The notes under the pieces: model-generated | Databases searched by the model: none | What the model was told of the DNA's origin: nothing | What the model saw: only the letters and a program-made list of their open reading frames with translations | Made by a program: the position numbers and the translations under genes | Part shown: one piece after another, positions 10,354 to 21,528 of the stretch | Position numbering within the stretch: position 1 is the stretch's first letter | How the letters are laid out: the number at the start of each line of letters is the position of its first letter | Assembly (NCBI GenBank): GCA_964576925.1 | Contig: CAZNWJ010000008.1 | Span: 1 to 64,000, forward strand | Origin: JADJGC01 sp964576925 | GTDB taxonomy: Bacteria; Zixibacteria; MSB-5A5; CAIYYT01 | DNA length: 64,000 nt | Direction: 5' to 3'

Positions 10354-11658
10354 ATGACTAAGAAAAAACGGAACATTTTCATTGTCGCCGGGGTCGTGCT
10401 CCTGTTGGTGATCTTTGTCGTCGCCAATATGGGCCGCGAGAGCGGCAATGTGTCCTCGGTGCAGACGGAAAAAGTCAAGAAGGGTGAAATCACCTCGGAA
10501 GTCACCGCTACCGGCGCGGTCGAAGCCCGCACCACCGTAAAGATCTCGGCGGACGTCTCCGCCAAGATCATCGAACTACCGGTGCGTGAAGGCGACGTCG
10601 TCAAGGCCGGCGCCGTGCTCGTCCGTCTCGATCCGACTCGCTATGAAGCCGCGGTCAGCCAGGCGGAAGCCGCCGTGGCCTCGGCCCGGGCGTCAGAAAA
10701 ACGCGCCGAAGCCAGCTTGATCGAGGCGCGCCAGAATTTCGAACGCGCCAAAAAGCTCTTCGCGGCGCAATTGATCTCCGAGGAACAACATATCCAGGCC
10801 GAGACCTCATTTCAGGTCGCCCAGGCTAACTATGAATCCTCCCAGTTCCTGACGAAACAGCAAATCGCCGTGCTCGAACAGGAACGCGATATCCTGCGCA
10901 AAACGCTGATTACGTCGCCGATCGACGGCACGATCGTGGCATTAAACGCCGAGGTGGGCGAAATCGTCATGATCGGTACGATGAACAATCCCGGTACCGT
11001 CATTATGACCGTCGCAGACTTGACGACAATCGAAGTTGAAGTCGAAGTCGACGAAACCGACGTCGCTAAACTCCACCTCGGACAACCGGCCAAAATCGCG
11101 GTGGACGCCTTTCCCGACACAACTTTCACGGGAGAAGTCTCGGAGATCGGCAATGCCGCCCAGTCGAGTGGCTCATCGCTTTCTGATCGCGTCACTAATT
11201 TCCTCGTCAAGATTCTACTGACCGATGACGTCCCGGGGATTAAGCCGGGCATGACAGCCACGGCCGATATCGAGGTGGCACGCCAGAGAGACATCCTGTA
11301 TGTCCCGATTCAGGCAGTCGTGATGCGGCCGGAGAAGATCGACACACTCGATAAGGCTCCTGCGAAGGAACCGGCGTCAGGCGGCGCGATTGCCGCCGAG
11401 GTTGAATCAGCTGCGGCCTTAAGTAGCAACGATGCGGCTAAGCCTAAAGAGGTGGAAGGTGTTTTCGTTGTCAAGGATGGCGTGGCCAAGTTCGTTGTTG
11501 TCAAGACCGGTATCTCCGACCAACAGAATCTCGAAATCGTCGAAGGTTTGGCCGTCGACGACGAAATCGTCTCCGGCAGCTATCGGGTGCTGCGATCGCT
11601 GGAAGACGGAGCCAAGGTCAAAGTTGAAGCGGCGCCGAAAGTGGTAGCGGAAAAATGA
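10354..11658 (+). CDS. Periplasmic adaptor subunit (HlyD/MacA type)
   Basis: 434 residues with an N-terminal membrane anchor (about 6-23), a barrel-sandwich lipoyl half (about 60-95), a coiled-coil hairpin (about 100-175), the second lipoyl half (TSPIDGTIVALNAEVGE, about 188) and beta-barrel domains. An Ala-rich insertion occupies about 330-370. It bridges the inner-membrane ABC permeases and the TolC-like channel, as MacA does for MacB-TolC. The stop overlaps the ABC ATPase start (ATGA). Confidence 0.92.
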   Translation: MTKKKRNIFIVAGVVLLLVIFVVANMGRESGNVSSVQTEKVKKGEITSEVTATGAVEARTTVKISADVSAKIIELPVREGDVVKAGAVLVRLDPTRYEAAVSQAEAAVASARASEKRAEASLIEARQNFERAKKLFAAQLISEEQHIQAETSFQVAQANYESSQFLTKQQIAVLEQERDILRKTLITSPIDGTIVALNAEVGEIVMIGTMNNPGTVIMTVADLTTIEVEVEVDETDVAKLHLGQPAKIAVDAFPDTTFTGEVSEIGNAAQSSGSSLSDRVTNFLVKILLTDDVPGIKPGMTATADIEVARQRDILYVPIQAVVMRPEKIDTLDKAPAKEPASGGAIAAEVESAAALSSNDAAKPKEVEGVFVVKDGVAKFVVVKTGISDQQNLEIVEGLAVDDEIVSGSYRVLRSLEDGAKVKVEAAPKVVAEK

Positions 11659-12359
11659 TGCATCTGATCGAGACCGAAAACATCTGGAAAACATACAAGA
11701 TGGGCAGCGAAGAACTCCACGCCTTGCGCGGGGTCAATTTCTATGTCGAAAAAGGCGAATACCTTGCGATCATGGGCCCCTCCGGCTCCGGTAAGTCGAC
11801 ACTTATGAATCTGATCGGCTGTCTCGATACCCCGTCGCAGGGAAGTTACCGGCTCAACGGCAAGGAAGTCGCCAAGATGAACGACGATGACCTTGCCCTG
11901 ATCCGCAACCGTGAAATCGGTTTCGTCTTCCAGACCTTCAACCTGCTCGCCCGGGCCACGGCTCTGCACAATGTCGAGTTGCCACTGATTTACAATGGCA
12001 CCGACTCCAAGACTCGCATTGAAAGAGCCAAGCGCGCGCTGGAATTGGTGGACTTGTCCGACCGCATGTATCACAAGCCTAACGAACTCTCCGGCGGCCA
12101 GCGCCAGCGCGTTGCGATCGCTCGCGCGCTAGTCAACGAGCCGTCGATCATTCTCGCCGACGAACCCACCGGTAATCTTGACACCAAGACTGGCGAGGAA
12201 ATCATGGGGCTGTTCGCGAGACTCCACCTTGAAGGAAACACCATTATCGTGGTCACCCATGAACCCGATATCGCCCTGCACGCCAATCGGGTCATTTATA
12301 TCCGCGACGGAAATATTGAGAAAGAGGTTATCACCTCCTCAGAAACCGCCAATCTATGA
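11655..12359 (+). CDS. ABC transporter ATP-binding protein (MacB/LolD type)
   Basis: 234-residue nucleotide-binding subunit. Walker A GPSGSGKST (about 37), signature LSGGQRQRVAIARAL (about 142), Walker B IILADEPTGNLD (about 161) and the switch histidine in VTHEPDIALHA are intact. The sequence class is that of MacB, LolD and FtsE, which power mechanotransmission-type export rather than import. The first codon pair is ATGATG; either could start. Overlaps of four bases with the genes before and after indicate a stoichiometric complex. Confidence 0.95.
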   Translation: MMHLIETENIWKTYKMGSEELHALRGVNFYVEKGEYLAIMGPSGSGKSTLMNLIGCLDTPSQGSYRLNGKEVAKMNDDDLALIRNREIGFVFQTFNLLARATALHNVELPLIYNGTDSKTRIERAKRALELVDLSDRMYHKPNELSGGQRQRVAIARALVNEPSIILADEPTGNLDTKTGEEIMGLFARLHLEGNTIIVVTHEPDIALHANRVIYIRDGNIEKEVITSSETANL

Positions 12360-13573
12360 TCTATGAGACCCTGAAGCTCGCCGGCGCCGCCTTGTGGGCA
12401 CACAAGCTGCGCACCTTCTTGACGCTGCTCGGCGTTATGATCGGCGTCGCTTCAGTGATTGCGATCATCTCGGTGCTCGACGGCATGATGCGCCGCATCG
12501 CCAACGTCTTTGACGAAATGGGCGCCTCGACGGTCTACGTCACGCGCTTCGGGATTATTACTTCGGAAGACGAATGGTTCAAGGCGATCAAGCGCAAAAA
12601 GATCACCGTGGAAGATGCCCGGGCGATCGAGAGATCAGTGCCGCTGGCGGAAGCCGTCGGAGTCTCTTGCGAACGCAACGTCACCGTGAAGCGCGACAAC
12701 AAATCGCTCTACAACGTCCATATCGAAGGGCTCTCTGCCAATGCCGGCCAGATCAACAATATTGAGATCGTGGAAGGCCGTTTCTTTACCGCCCTCGATG
12801 ACCAGCATCGTCGCCAACTGGTCGTCATCGGCGAAGAGATCAAGAACAAGTTTTTCCCCTATGAGGACCCCCTCGGTAAGGAGATCATTATCCGGGGCGC
12901 CTCGTTCACCGTCATCGGTGTTAACAAGAAACGCGGCTCGATTTTCGGCGAAAACCTCGACCGCTTCTGCTACGTGCCGATTCAAACGATGCTGAAATAC
13001 ACCGGCCGCCATCAGGACGTCAGCATCATGGTCAAGGTGCGTTCCGAGGAATTGATGGACCAGGCGATGGACCAAATTCGACAGGTAATGCGGGCGCGCC
13101 GCCATGTCGGTTACCACGATCCCGATGACTTCGGCATGCTTACCAAGGACTCCATCATGGGCTTCGTCGAAAACTTTACCGGCGTCGCTCGCGTCGTCGG
13201 CATGATGATCCCGCTCATTTCGGTGGTTGTCGCCGGGATTGTCGTTATGAACATCATGATGGTCTCAGTGACCGAGCGCACTCGCGAAATCGGCATTCGC
13301 AAAGCCGTCGGTGCCCGCGGCCGCAATATCCTTTCGCAATTCCTGCTGGAAGCACTCCTGATGTCATTACAGGGCGGTATCATTGGCCTCTCGCTCGGAC
13401 TTCTTATCTCGTTCTTCTGTTCCGACTGGCTCGGCGTACCGTTTGTGATTTCTCCGACGGCCGTGGCAACCGGCCTCCTGATCCCGACCAGCATCGGGAT
13501 CTTCTTCGGGATCTATCCGGCCTGGAAAGCCGCCAAGCTCGATCCGGTCGATGCCATGAGATTTGAGTCATGA
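12356..13573 (+). CDS. ABC transporter permease (MacB/FtsX type), first of two
   Basis: 405 residues: membrane helix at about 15-40 (TFLTLLGVMIGVASVIAI), a periplasmic MacB-PCD domain (about 50-270), then three helices in an FtsX domain with the conserved VTERTREIGIRKAVGARGRNIL loop near 305-325. In MacB the ATPase is fused to this unit; here it is separate. It overlaps both neighbours by four bases. With the next permease it probably forms a heterodimer. Confidence 0.93.
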   Translation: MIYETLKLAGAALWAHKLRTFLTLLGVMIGVASVIAIISVLDGMMRRIANVFDEMGASTVYVTRFGIITSEDEWFKAIKRKKITVEDARAIERSVPLAEAVGVSCERNVTVKRDNKSLYNVHIEGLSANAGQINNIEIVEGRFFTALDDQHRRQLVVIGEEIKNKFFPYEDPLGKEIIIRGASFTVIGVNKKRGSIFGENLDRFCYVPIQTMLKYTGRHQDVSIMVKVRSEELMDQAMDQIRQVMRARRHVGYHDPDDFGMLTKDSIMGFVENFTGVARVVGMMIPLISVVVAGIVVMNIMMVSVTERTREIGIRKAVGARGRNILSQFLLEALLMSLQGGIIGLSLGLLISFFCSDWLGVPFVISPTAVATGLLIPTSIGIFFGIYPAWKAAKLDPVDAMRFES

Positions 13574-14811
13574 ACATCTTCGAGACCAAAGAAAGCGTCC
13601 TCATGGCGCTCGATTCCATCCGCTCGAACAAGTTCCGTTCGATCATGACCATCATCGGCGTCCTGATCGGCGTGGCTTCCGTAATCGGAATGGTGTCGCT
13701 CATTCAGGGTCTAAACAGCGCCGTCGCGGATGACATCGAAGCGATGGGCTCCAATGTGTTCTGGGTGATGAAATACCCGCCGAACACCAACTGGAATGAA
13801 CTCACCGAGAAAGAGCGCAACCGTAAACCGATCACACTCGATGAGGCCAATGCGATCCGCGAGAATTGCCCCAGTGTCAATGGCGTCAGTCCGCAAAATT
13901 ACTACTTCCGCCCCGGCGGCAACATCGTCAAGTACAAGAATAACAGCTCCAGCCGCTCTGCGCTTTTCGGCACCAGCGTCGATTACGAAGCCGTCAACAA
14001 CCACTACATCGGACAGGGCCGCTTCTTCCTGCCCTCCGAGGACTTCCACCGCGCTATGGTTTGCGTAATCGGCAAGGACATCTCCGAAACCTTGTTTCCC
14101 AACGAGTCGCCGATCGGCAAGAGCATCCTCGTCAATGACAATCGGCTTCGCGTCGTCGGTGTCATGGAGAAGCGTCGCTCCTCCTTGATCGATTCCAACG
14201 ACAACACCATCATGCTGCCATACGGGACCTTCCAGAAAATGTACCCGTGGGAGAAGGAACTCATGCTCGCCGTTAAGGCCAGCAGCCCCACGACGATGCG
14301 GAAAGCCGAGGATGAAATCCGTCAGGCTTTGCGGCGACTGCGAGGCGTCAAGTACAGCGACGACGACAATTTCGCGATTGTCACTCAGGAAACCCTCCTC
14401 GACTCCTATAAACAACTCACCCTCGGCATCTGGGTGGCCATGATGGTAATCGCCTCCGTCGGCTTGCTCGTCGGCGGCATCGGGGTGCTTAATATCATGT
14501 TGGTGTCAGTTACCGAGCGGACCCGCGAGATCGGTATCCGCAAGGCTATCGGCGCTCGCCGGGCGAATATCTTCTTCCAATTCCTGGTGGAGGCCATGAC
14601 ACTCTCCGGCACGGGTGGCGTGATCGGCATCGTCTTTGGGCTAGTCCTCGCTTTCGTGATCTCAGCCTTGTCGCCCCTGCCGATGGTTGTGCCGTTCATC
14701 TGGATCATTATCAGCTTCGTTATTGCAGCCGGAGTCGGCCTTCTGGCCGGTATAATGCCGGCCTGGCGCGCGGCTTCGGTCGACCCGATCGTCAGTCTCC
14801 GTTACGAATAG
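13570..14811 (+). CDS. ABC transporter permease (MacB/FtsX type), second of two
   Basis: 413 residues, paralogue of the preceding permease with the same order: helix at about 20-42 (IMTIIGVLIGVASVIGMVSL), periplasmic MacB-PCD domain (about 45-275), three FtsX helices and the SVTERTREIGIRKAIGAR loop. The periplasmic part diverges strongly between the two copies, which fits two different faces contacting one substrate or adaptor. Last gene of the exporter operon; the GWxTD genes follow after 124 bp. Confidence 0.93.
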   Translation: MNIFETKESVLMALDSIRSNKFRSIMTIIGVLIGVASVIGMVSLIQGLNSAVADDIEAMGSNVFWVMKYPPNTNWNELTEKERNRKPITLDEANAIRENCPSVNGVSPQNYYFRPGGNIVKYKNNSSSRSALFGTSVDYEAVNNHYIGQGRFFLPSEDFHRAMVCVIGKDISETLFPNESPIGKSILVNDNRLRVVGVMEKRRSSLIDSNDNTIMLPYGTFQKMYPWEKELMLAVKASSPTTMRKAEDEIRQALRRLRGVKYSDDDNFAIVTQETLLDSYKQLTLGIWVAMMVIASVGLLVGGIGVLNIMLVSVTERTREIGIRKAIGARRANIFFQFLVEAMTLSGTGGVIGIVFGLVLAFVISALSPLPMVVPFIWIIISFVIAAGVGLLAGIMPAWRAASVDPIVSLRYE

Positions 14812-14935
14812 CCTCGGCGCAACCTGATCGAACGAATGGCGCCCGCCACTGAACAGTCGGGCAGGTCACCTCGTATAAATAGTGCTTGCCGTAACCGTTT
14901 GACCAATTAGCTTTGCGACCAGAATTGAGAGAACA

Positions 14936-16246
14936 ATGCCCAGATTTCGCAGCCTTCTTCCAATCCTCCTTATTCAGGTTCTTGCTGCCGCGTCGGCGCT
15001 TTTTGCCGAAGGCGGCGACGATATTAACCTGGATCGTTCGAAGTTCTTCATGGATGTTGCCGTCTTCGCCGATACCGGAGCCCAGAATCGTCTTGAGGTC
15101 TACTACAAGATCTTCAATGACGGCCTGAACTACGTTAAAAAAGCCGACAAGTATATCGCCAACTACGAAGTCAACGTCATTGTCCTCGGCGAGCACGACC
15201 TCCAGGTCACCGGCCGCTCGGTCGAACGCACTTACGTCCTCGATAGCTACGAGCTCACCAAGTCCGATCGCGGCTTCCTGATCAATCAACTGACGCTCCC
15301 GATTCCGCCGGGGCAGTACCAGTTGGTCTGCAAGCTGATTGACCATAACTCCAATGACGTCCAGACGATTGAAAGCACGATCGAAAGCTATCCCTTCAAA
15401 CGAACCCGCGATCTCTCGGACATTCAGTTCATCCAGGAAATCACGGAAGTCGACAGCAATTCACCCTTCAACAAACACGGCCTGGCCGCCGTCCCGACGG
15501 TCGAGCGAGCCTTCGACTCCGACGAGCAGCCTCTCGGATTCTATGTCGAGATTTACGCAGCGGACTACGTGAACAAGCAGATGACCTTGACCTATGAAAT
15601 CCGCGCCCGACGTTCCGGCTTCGATGTTCGCAAAGACAACGAAGTACCTGTCGATACCTCTGTCCTCGGCATTCAGCAGTTTGTCGAGATCGGCGACCTC
15701 GTTCCGGGCGATTACTTCCTCAAGGTTCGACTCGACCACGAGGGCGAGAGTTTGGCTGAAAGAGAAGAACCTTTTCAGGTCAAGTGGTCGCTCCAGAGCC
15801 TCTTGCGCAACGATTTTGACTATGCGCTGAGCCAGCTAAAGTACGTGCTCAAGAAAGATGAGAAAAAGGCCCTCGAGCAGACGCCCGATTCGCTCCGCGA
15901 ACAAGCGTTTGAAGACTGGTGGAAGTCTAAAGACCCCACACCCAGCAGCCCTGAAAACGAATTTCGCGAAGAATATTATCGTCGCATCCGCTATGCGAAC
16001 CAATACTATTCCACGGTCAATCGCGAGGGCTGGCAGTCGGATCGCGGCATGATCTATATCCGCTACGGTGCGCCCGACGACGTCGATAATCATCCCTTCG
16101 AACTCGGACGCAAGCCCTATCAGGTTTGGTACTATTTCACGCAACGGCGCACTTTCGTTTTTGAAGATACGCGCGGGGACGGCGACATGCAGTTGCAGTA
16201 CCCGTACGACGGTGATTGGCGTAGTCGTGGGACACTCGGGCCATAG
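14936..16246 (+). CDS. GWxTD-domain secreted protein, first of two
   Basis: 436 residues with a signal peptide (about 1-24), a beta-rich N-terminal region, and a C-terminal GWxTD domain recognised by REGWQSDRGMIYIRYGAPDD (about 363-382), here with Ser in place of the usual Thr. The domain is named for its motif, is common in Gemmatimonadetes, Fibrobacteres and Zixibacteria-like genomes, and has no known function. The stop shares one base with an in-frame GTG of the next gene. Position right after the export operon suggests, without proof, a link to the envelope or to that exporter. Confidence 0.85.
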   Translation: MPRFRSLLPILLIQVLAAASALFAEGGDDINLDRSKFFMDVAVFADTGAQNRLEVYYKIFNDGLNYVKKADKYIANYEVNVIVLGEHDLQVTGRSVERTYVLDSYELTKSDRGFLINQLTLPIPPGQYQLVCKLIDHNSNDVQTIESTIESYPFKRTRDLSDIQFIQEITEVDSNSPFNKHGLAAVPTVERAFDSDEQPLGFYVEIYAADYVNKQMTLTYEIRARRSGFDVRKDNEVPVDTSVLGIQQFVEIGDLVPGDYFLKVRLDHEGESLAEREEPFQVKWSLQSLLRNDFDYALSQLKYVLKKDEKKALEQTPDSLREQAFEDWWKSKDPTPSSPENEFREEYYRRIRYANQYYSTVNREGWQSDRGMIYIRYGAPDDVDNHPFELGRKPYQVWYYFTQRRTFVFEDTRGDGDMQLQYPYDGDWRSRGTLGP

Positions 16247-16272
16247 TGCCCCTTACAGGAGTTAATATTCGT

Positions 16273-17682
16273 ATGAGAGCAATGCAATGGGCCATGGCGA
16301 TCCTGATTGTTAGCGCCGCAACGCTGCAGGCACAAAGCGGCATCGAGCCGATTCGCGTCTGGGCCGACGGAAGCTCGTACATCTACTTCCAGGATCGCAC
16401 GAAAACCTATGTCGAAATCTACGTCGCGATCCAGCGGGCTGATTTTCAGTTCGAGGTCGACAGCAACTACTACTCAGCTCTGGCGCTGCTGTACGTGGAA
16501 GCCAAGGACCACCACGGCGTCGTCATCGACTCCAGCTCGAAACTCGTGCCGATGGGGGTGCGCTTCCTTGATGACGCCTACAAGACCGACGTCCGCGTCT
16601 TCGAGGTTCTGCCCCTGCTCTTGCCAAGCGGAACCTACAGCATGAAAGTGACCGCCGTGGACTACAAGACCAAGCGCAGCGGACTCGCGACCTTTGAATT
16701 GCAGGTACGCGACTTCACGACGGATCATTTTGCGATGTCCGATCTTGAACTCGCTTACTCGATCGATACTCTCGAAGTCAACTCGCCGGGCTTTGACCCG
16801 CTGTCATCGTTGATCAAGGCCAATCGACGCGTTCTGCCAAACCCGAATCGTTATTTCTCCAACGAGGACACGCTCGTTTACTTCTATGCCGAAGTCTACA
16901 ACTTTGACGCGGGCACCGGGGAGGGGGAGAACTTTGAAGTCAAGACCCTGCTTCGCGACAACTATGGCTTCGATATGCGCGAGTACCCGGTCAAACGTCG
17001 TCACAAACCGGGGACGAGCGCCGTGCTCATGGAGAAGGTCAATATCGCCGGAATCCCCGGCGGCACTTACGAACTCAGCGTGATCGTCGAAGACCTGGCA
17101 ACCGGCAACAAGACCAGCGCTTCCAAGAAATTTTGGATGATCTATAATTTCGAACAACTCGCACCCACGCAGTTTACTCCCGACCAGTTCACCCAGGCCG
17201 ATGCCGACTTGATGGAGAATGTCATCAAGTATGTCACGACCAAGGAAGAAAAGGCCCTCTATCGCGATCTCGATCTCGAGGGCAAGAAGAACTTCCTTGG
17301 CCAGTTCTGGGAGAGAAAGAACCCCTCGCCCGGGAGCAAGATCAACACCTTCAAGAACGAGATCTTTCGCCGGTTCGCCTACGCCAATCAGTACTATTCG
17401 ACCTCGTTGATCGCGCGCGAAGATGGCTGGAAAACCGATCGCGGCCGTATCTACATTACCTACGGTCAGCCCGACAACGTCGAGCGCAAACCCTCGGCCA
17501 TGGGGCAGAAGCCTTACGAAAAGTGGTATTACGACCGTCTGCCCAATCAGGCCGGCGGCGACTACTGCCTCTTCGTCGACCAGGACGGTTACGGCAACTA
17601 CCGCCTTGTTCACTCGACTATTAAAGGCGAAATCCAGAATCCCGAGTGGGAACGAGATATCGAAAGCGAAAGTTACCGCTAA
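16273..17682 (+). CDS. GWxTD-domain secreted protein, second of two
   Basis: 469 residues from ATG 16273, preferred over GTG 16246 because ACAGGAG (16255-16261) is a proper ribosome site and a signal peptide (AMAILIVSAATLQAQS) follows at once. It is a paralogue of the preceding protein: beta-rich N-terminal half, then a GWxTD domain with EDGWKTDRGRIYITYGQPDN (about 385-404), the canonical motif. The tandem pair may work as a heteromer. A strong terminator follows. Confidence 0.85.
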   Translation: MRAMQWAMAILIVSAATLQAQSGIEPIRVWADGSSYIYFQDRTKTYVEIYVAIQRADFQFEVDSNYYSALALLYVEAKDHHGVVIDSSSKLVPMGVRFLDDAYKTDVRVFEVLPLLLPSGTYSMKVTAVDYKTKRSGLATFELQVRDFTTDHFAMSDLELAYSIDTLEVNSPGFDPLSSLIKANRRVLPNPNRYFSNEDTLVYFYAEVYNFDAGTGEGENFEVKTLLRDNYGFDMREYPVKRRHKPGTSAVLMEKVNIAGIPGGTYELSVIVEDLATGNKTSASKKFWMIYNFEQLAPTQFTPDQFTQADADLMENVIKYVTTKEEKALYRDLDLEGKKNFLGQFWERKNPSPGSKINTFKNEIFRRFAYANQYYSTSLIAREDGWKTDRGRIYITYGQPDNVERKPSAMGQKPYEKWYYDRLPNQAGGDYCLFVDQDGYGNYRLVHSTIKGEIQNPEWERDIESESYR

Positions 17683-17703
17683 ACCGACCAATCGCGTTAC
17701 TTG

Positions 17704-17735
17704 AGGCGGCAACCTCTCTGGCTGCCGCCTTTTTC
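17704..17735 (+). terminator. Rho-independent terminator after the GWxTD pair
   Basis: AGGCGGCA (17704-17711) pairs with TGCCGCCT (17723-17730), extended inward by CC/GG after one mismatch, followed directly by a run of T. It closes the 8204-17682 transcription unit. Confidence 0.88.
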
Positions 17736-17781
17736 TATTGGGGATCGGGAATAGGCCGTATCTTATCGGCGAGGGAATCAC

Positions 17782-18615
17782 TTGACGGACTCTGCTAGAA
17801 AGAAGCCTCGAATGTATGTCGTGCTCGTAACACTGCTCGCCGGCTATCTCTTGATCGTAGTCGCGGCATGGTTGTTCCAGAAGCAGTTGATCTACTTTCC
17901 GTACCGCGCCGTCGTCGCTTCACCATCAGACGTCGGCTTGGCCTTCGAAGAGCTTTGGCTGGAGTCGCACGATGGCAATCGCTTCTTGTGTTGGTACATC
18001 CCAAGAGCGAACGCGCGCAAAATTGTCGTCTGCTTCCACGGCAATGCCGACAATATCTCAAATAATCTCGACCTCTACCAGACCCTGCACGATCTCGGAG
18101 CCGGGGTGATTGCCTTTGAGTATCGCGGTTACTCTGGAACGCCCGGCTCGGTCTCGGAGCGCGCTCTCGATCTCGACCTTGCCGCGCTCGGAGTTCATCT
18201 GCGTCAGCTCTTTGACTCTGATTCTGTGAAGTTCATTGGCATGGGGCGCTCGCTCGGCGGCGCCGTGGCCGTGAAGCTCTCGAACCACCTGCCTCTTTCC
18301 GGATTGATTCTCGAATCGACCTTCAATTCCATGACCGCTGTAGCGCGCAAAAAATTCCCTTATCTCCCCGTGAGCCTGATACTGACGGAGAAGTTCGATT
18401 CCGAAGCCATACTGAGAGAAACAGATATCCCCGTGCTGGTCATCCACAGCCCGAGCGACGAAGTCGTACCGTTTGAACTGGCAGAGAAGCTCTTTGCAGC
18501 GGCTCGCGGACCGAAGAAGTTCCTGCGTATCCAGGGCGGACACAACTCGGGGGTCAATATCTCAGGAGAGCAGCTTCAGGCCGCTTACGCCGAATTTCTC
18601 GACTCACTCGACTGA
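17782..18615 (+). CDS. Membrane-anchored alpha/beta hydrolase (BEM46/ABHD13-like)
   Basis: 277 residues starting at a TTG that has GAGGG 6-7 bases upstream; the next ATG (17812) lacks one. One N-terminal membrane helix (about 12-33) precedes an alpha/beta hydrolase fold: oxyanion motif FHGNADN (about 82), nucleophile Ser157 in GRSLGG, acid in HSPSDEVVPFELAEKL (about 222) and catalytic His in GGHNSG (about 252). The YRGYSGTPG segment is typical of the BEM46 group. Substrate unknown; probably an esterase or thioesterase facing one side of the inner membrane. Confidence 0.88.
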   Translation: MTDSARKKPRMYVVLVTLLAGYLLIVVAAWLFQKQLIYFPYRAVVASPSDVGLAFEELWLESHDGNRFLCWYIPRANARKIVVCFHGNADNISNNLDLYQTLHDLGAGVIAFEYRGYSGTPGSVSERALDLDLAALGVHLRQLFDSDSVKFIGMGRSLGGAVAVKLSNHLPLSGLILESTFNSMTAVARKKFPYLPVSLILTEKFDSEAILRETDIPVLVIHSPSDEVVPFELAEKLFAAARGPKKFLRIQGGHNSGVNISGEQLQAAYAEFLDSLD

Positions 18616-18680
18616 TCGATCTCAACCGGGGCAATGTTTTTGTTGCAAATCCGGCTGAGTTCGCCTAAATCTGGTTTACT

Positions 18681-19927
18681 ATGAAGCCGCAACCAAAAGC
18701 GACGACACCCGAAATCAGCGCCGAACAATTGGCCGTCTTCAACGACACCTTTGCCAGCTTTAACGAGACGATCCGCCAGCTCAATGAATCGTACAGCGCG
18801 CTGCAGGTGCGGCACCAACGGCTTTCCGATGATCTTACCGCCGCCAATGAGAAATTGGTCGCGGCCCTCGATCAGAATATTCGCACGCGCAACTTCCTGC
18901 ATAATGTCCTGGAGTCTCTGACCGCCGGCGTCCTCACCGTCGACCTCGATGGCCGGATTAACGCGATTAACAAGGCCGGCTGCGATATCCTGCGCGTCAA
19001 ACCGTCGGCTGCCGTCGGGAAGTACTACAACGAGATTCTCTCCGGCGCTCTCGCGCGCGAGCACTCATTGTTGAGTATCCTTGACGGCAAGAAAAGCTTC
19101 AAACTGGTTGAGAAACGCATCGGGGTGGCCGGCGGAGAGGAAGTTCCGATTTCGGCATCCAGTGCACCCATCACCGATGCCAGCGAGCAAATTGTCGGCG
19201 CTCTCGAGGTCTTTGTCGATCTGACCGAGTTACGGCGCATGGAAGACGAAGTCGCCCGTGTCAAAGGTCTCGCCGCTCTGGGTGAAGTTGCCGCCGTGGT
19301 CGCTCACGAAGTCCGCAATCCGCTCTCCGGCATCGCCGGTTTCGCTGCCTTGTTGCGCTCCGAGCTCGGCGAGGATCATCCGCAGATTGCCTACGTAAAC
19401 AAAATTATCGCCGGTGTCGACAAACTCAATCGCTCGGTGACATCTCTGCTGGAGTACGCCCGCGATCTGCGTCACGAGCCGCGCGAAGGTGACCTCAATG
19501 AACTTCTGAAGGAAACCGTCGACTTCTTCCGCGTCGATCTCTCGGCGCGCTCGTCTGCCTCGCAGTTGCACCTGGAGTTGCCGCGCCGTAAGACCATCTG
19601 TGCCTTCGATCGCGAAAACCTCTCTGGCGCGCTGATTAACCTTCTGAAAAACGCCGACGAATCCATGCCTGGCGGTGGCACGATTACTGTTCGCCTGTCA
19701 GCCGATAGTCGTCAATCGCGCATCCAGGTCTGCGATCAGGGAAGCAGTGTCCCCGAAGCCATTCGAGAGAAGATATTCACTCCGTTCTTCACCACGCGTG
19801 AGGGCGGAACCGGCCTCGGTCTGGCGCTAGTAAAAAAGGTTGTTGATGCCCACAGAGGCGATATTCTTGTCTCCAACAATCCTGATCGCGGTTCAACTTT
19901 TACGATTGAACTGCCCCTGAGGTCGGC

Positions 19928-19931
<4 letters not shown>
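18681..19931 (+). CDS. PAS-domain sensor histidine kinase (NtrB type)
   Basis: 416 residues, no membrane segment: coiled coil (about 20-65), a PAS domain (about 72-180), a HisKA dimerisation domain with phospho-acceptor His209 in VVAHEVRNPL, and an HATPase with N box LINLLKNADES (about 315) and G box GGTGLGLALVKK. It is a cytosolic kinase whose input is presumably sensed by PAS. Stop and start of the next gene overlap (ATGA), so it pairs with the following sigma-54 regulator. No ribosome site is visible before the ATG; a weak -10-like TAAATC lies only a few bases upstream. Confidence 0.93.
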
Positions 19932-21331
<1,400 letters not shown>

Positions 21332-21453
21332 CTACACAAACAGGCGGGCAGACATTGACGTCATCGCGCAGGCTACGCATAACCGATTGCCATTGAACAA
21401 CCAGCGAAGCAAGCGCGTCTTCGAAGTGGGAAGTTGCTGCGGCCAAAAAAGCG

Positions 21454-21482
21454 TTGACACGCCATTGGGCTCAATCTATATT
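21454..21482 (+). promoter_or_regulatory. Strong sigma-70 promoter of the 21529 outer-membrane protein gene
   Basis: TTGACA (21454-21459), exactly 17 bp, then TATATT (21477-21482). Eleven of twelve bases match consensus. The predicted start is near 21489, giving a ~40-nt leader that carries an AAGGAGTG ribosome site. Confidence 0.8.
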
Positions 21483-21528
21483 GGCTGCTTAAATTTGGAG
21501 AGGGAAGTACATAAGGAGTGTCTGAGTT

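Noticed and set aside
14874..14879. TATAAA as a -10 before the first GWxTD gene
   Set aside because: No -35 can be matched at 16-18 bp, and the gene may simply be read from the exporter operon.
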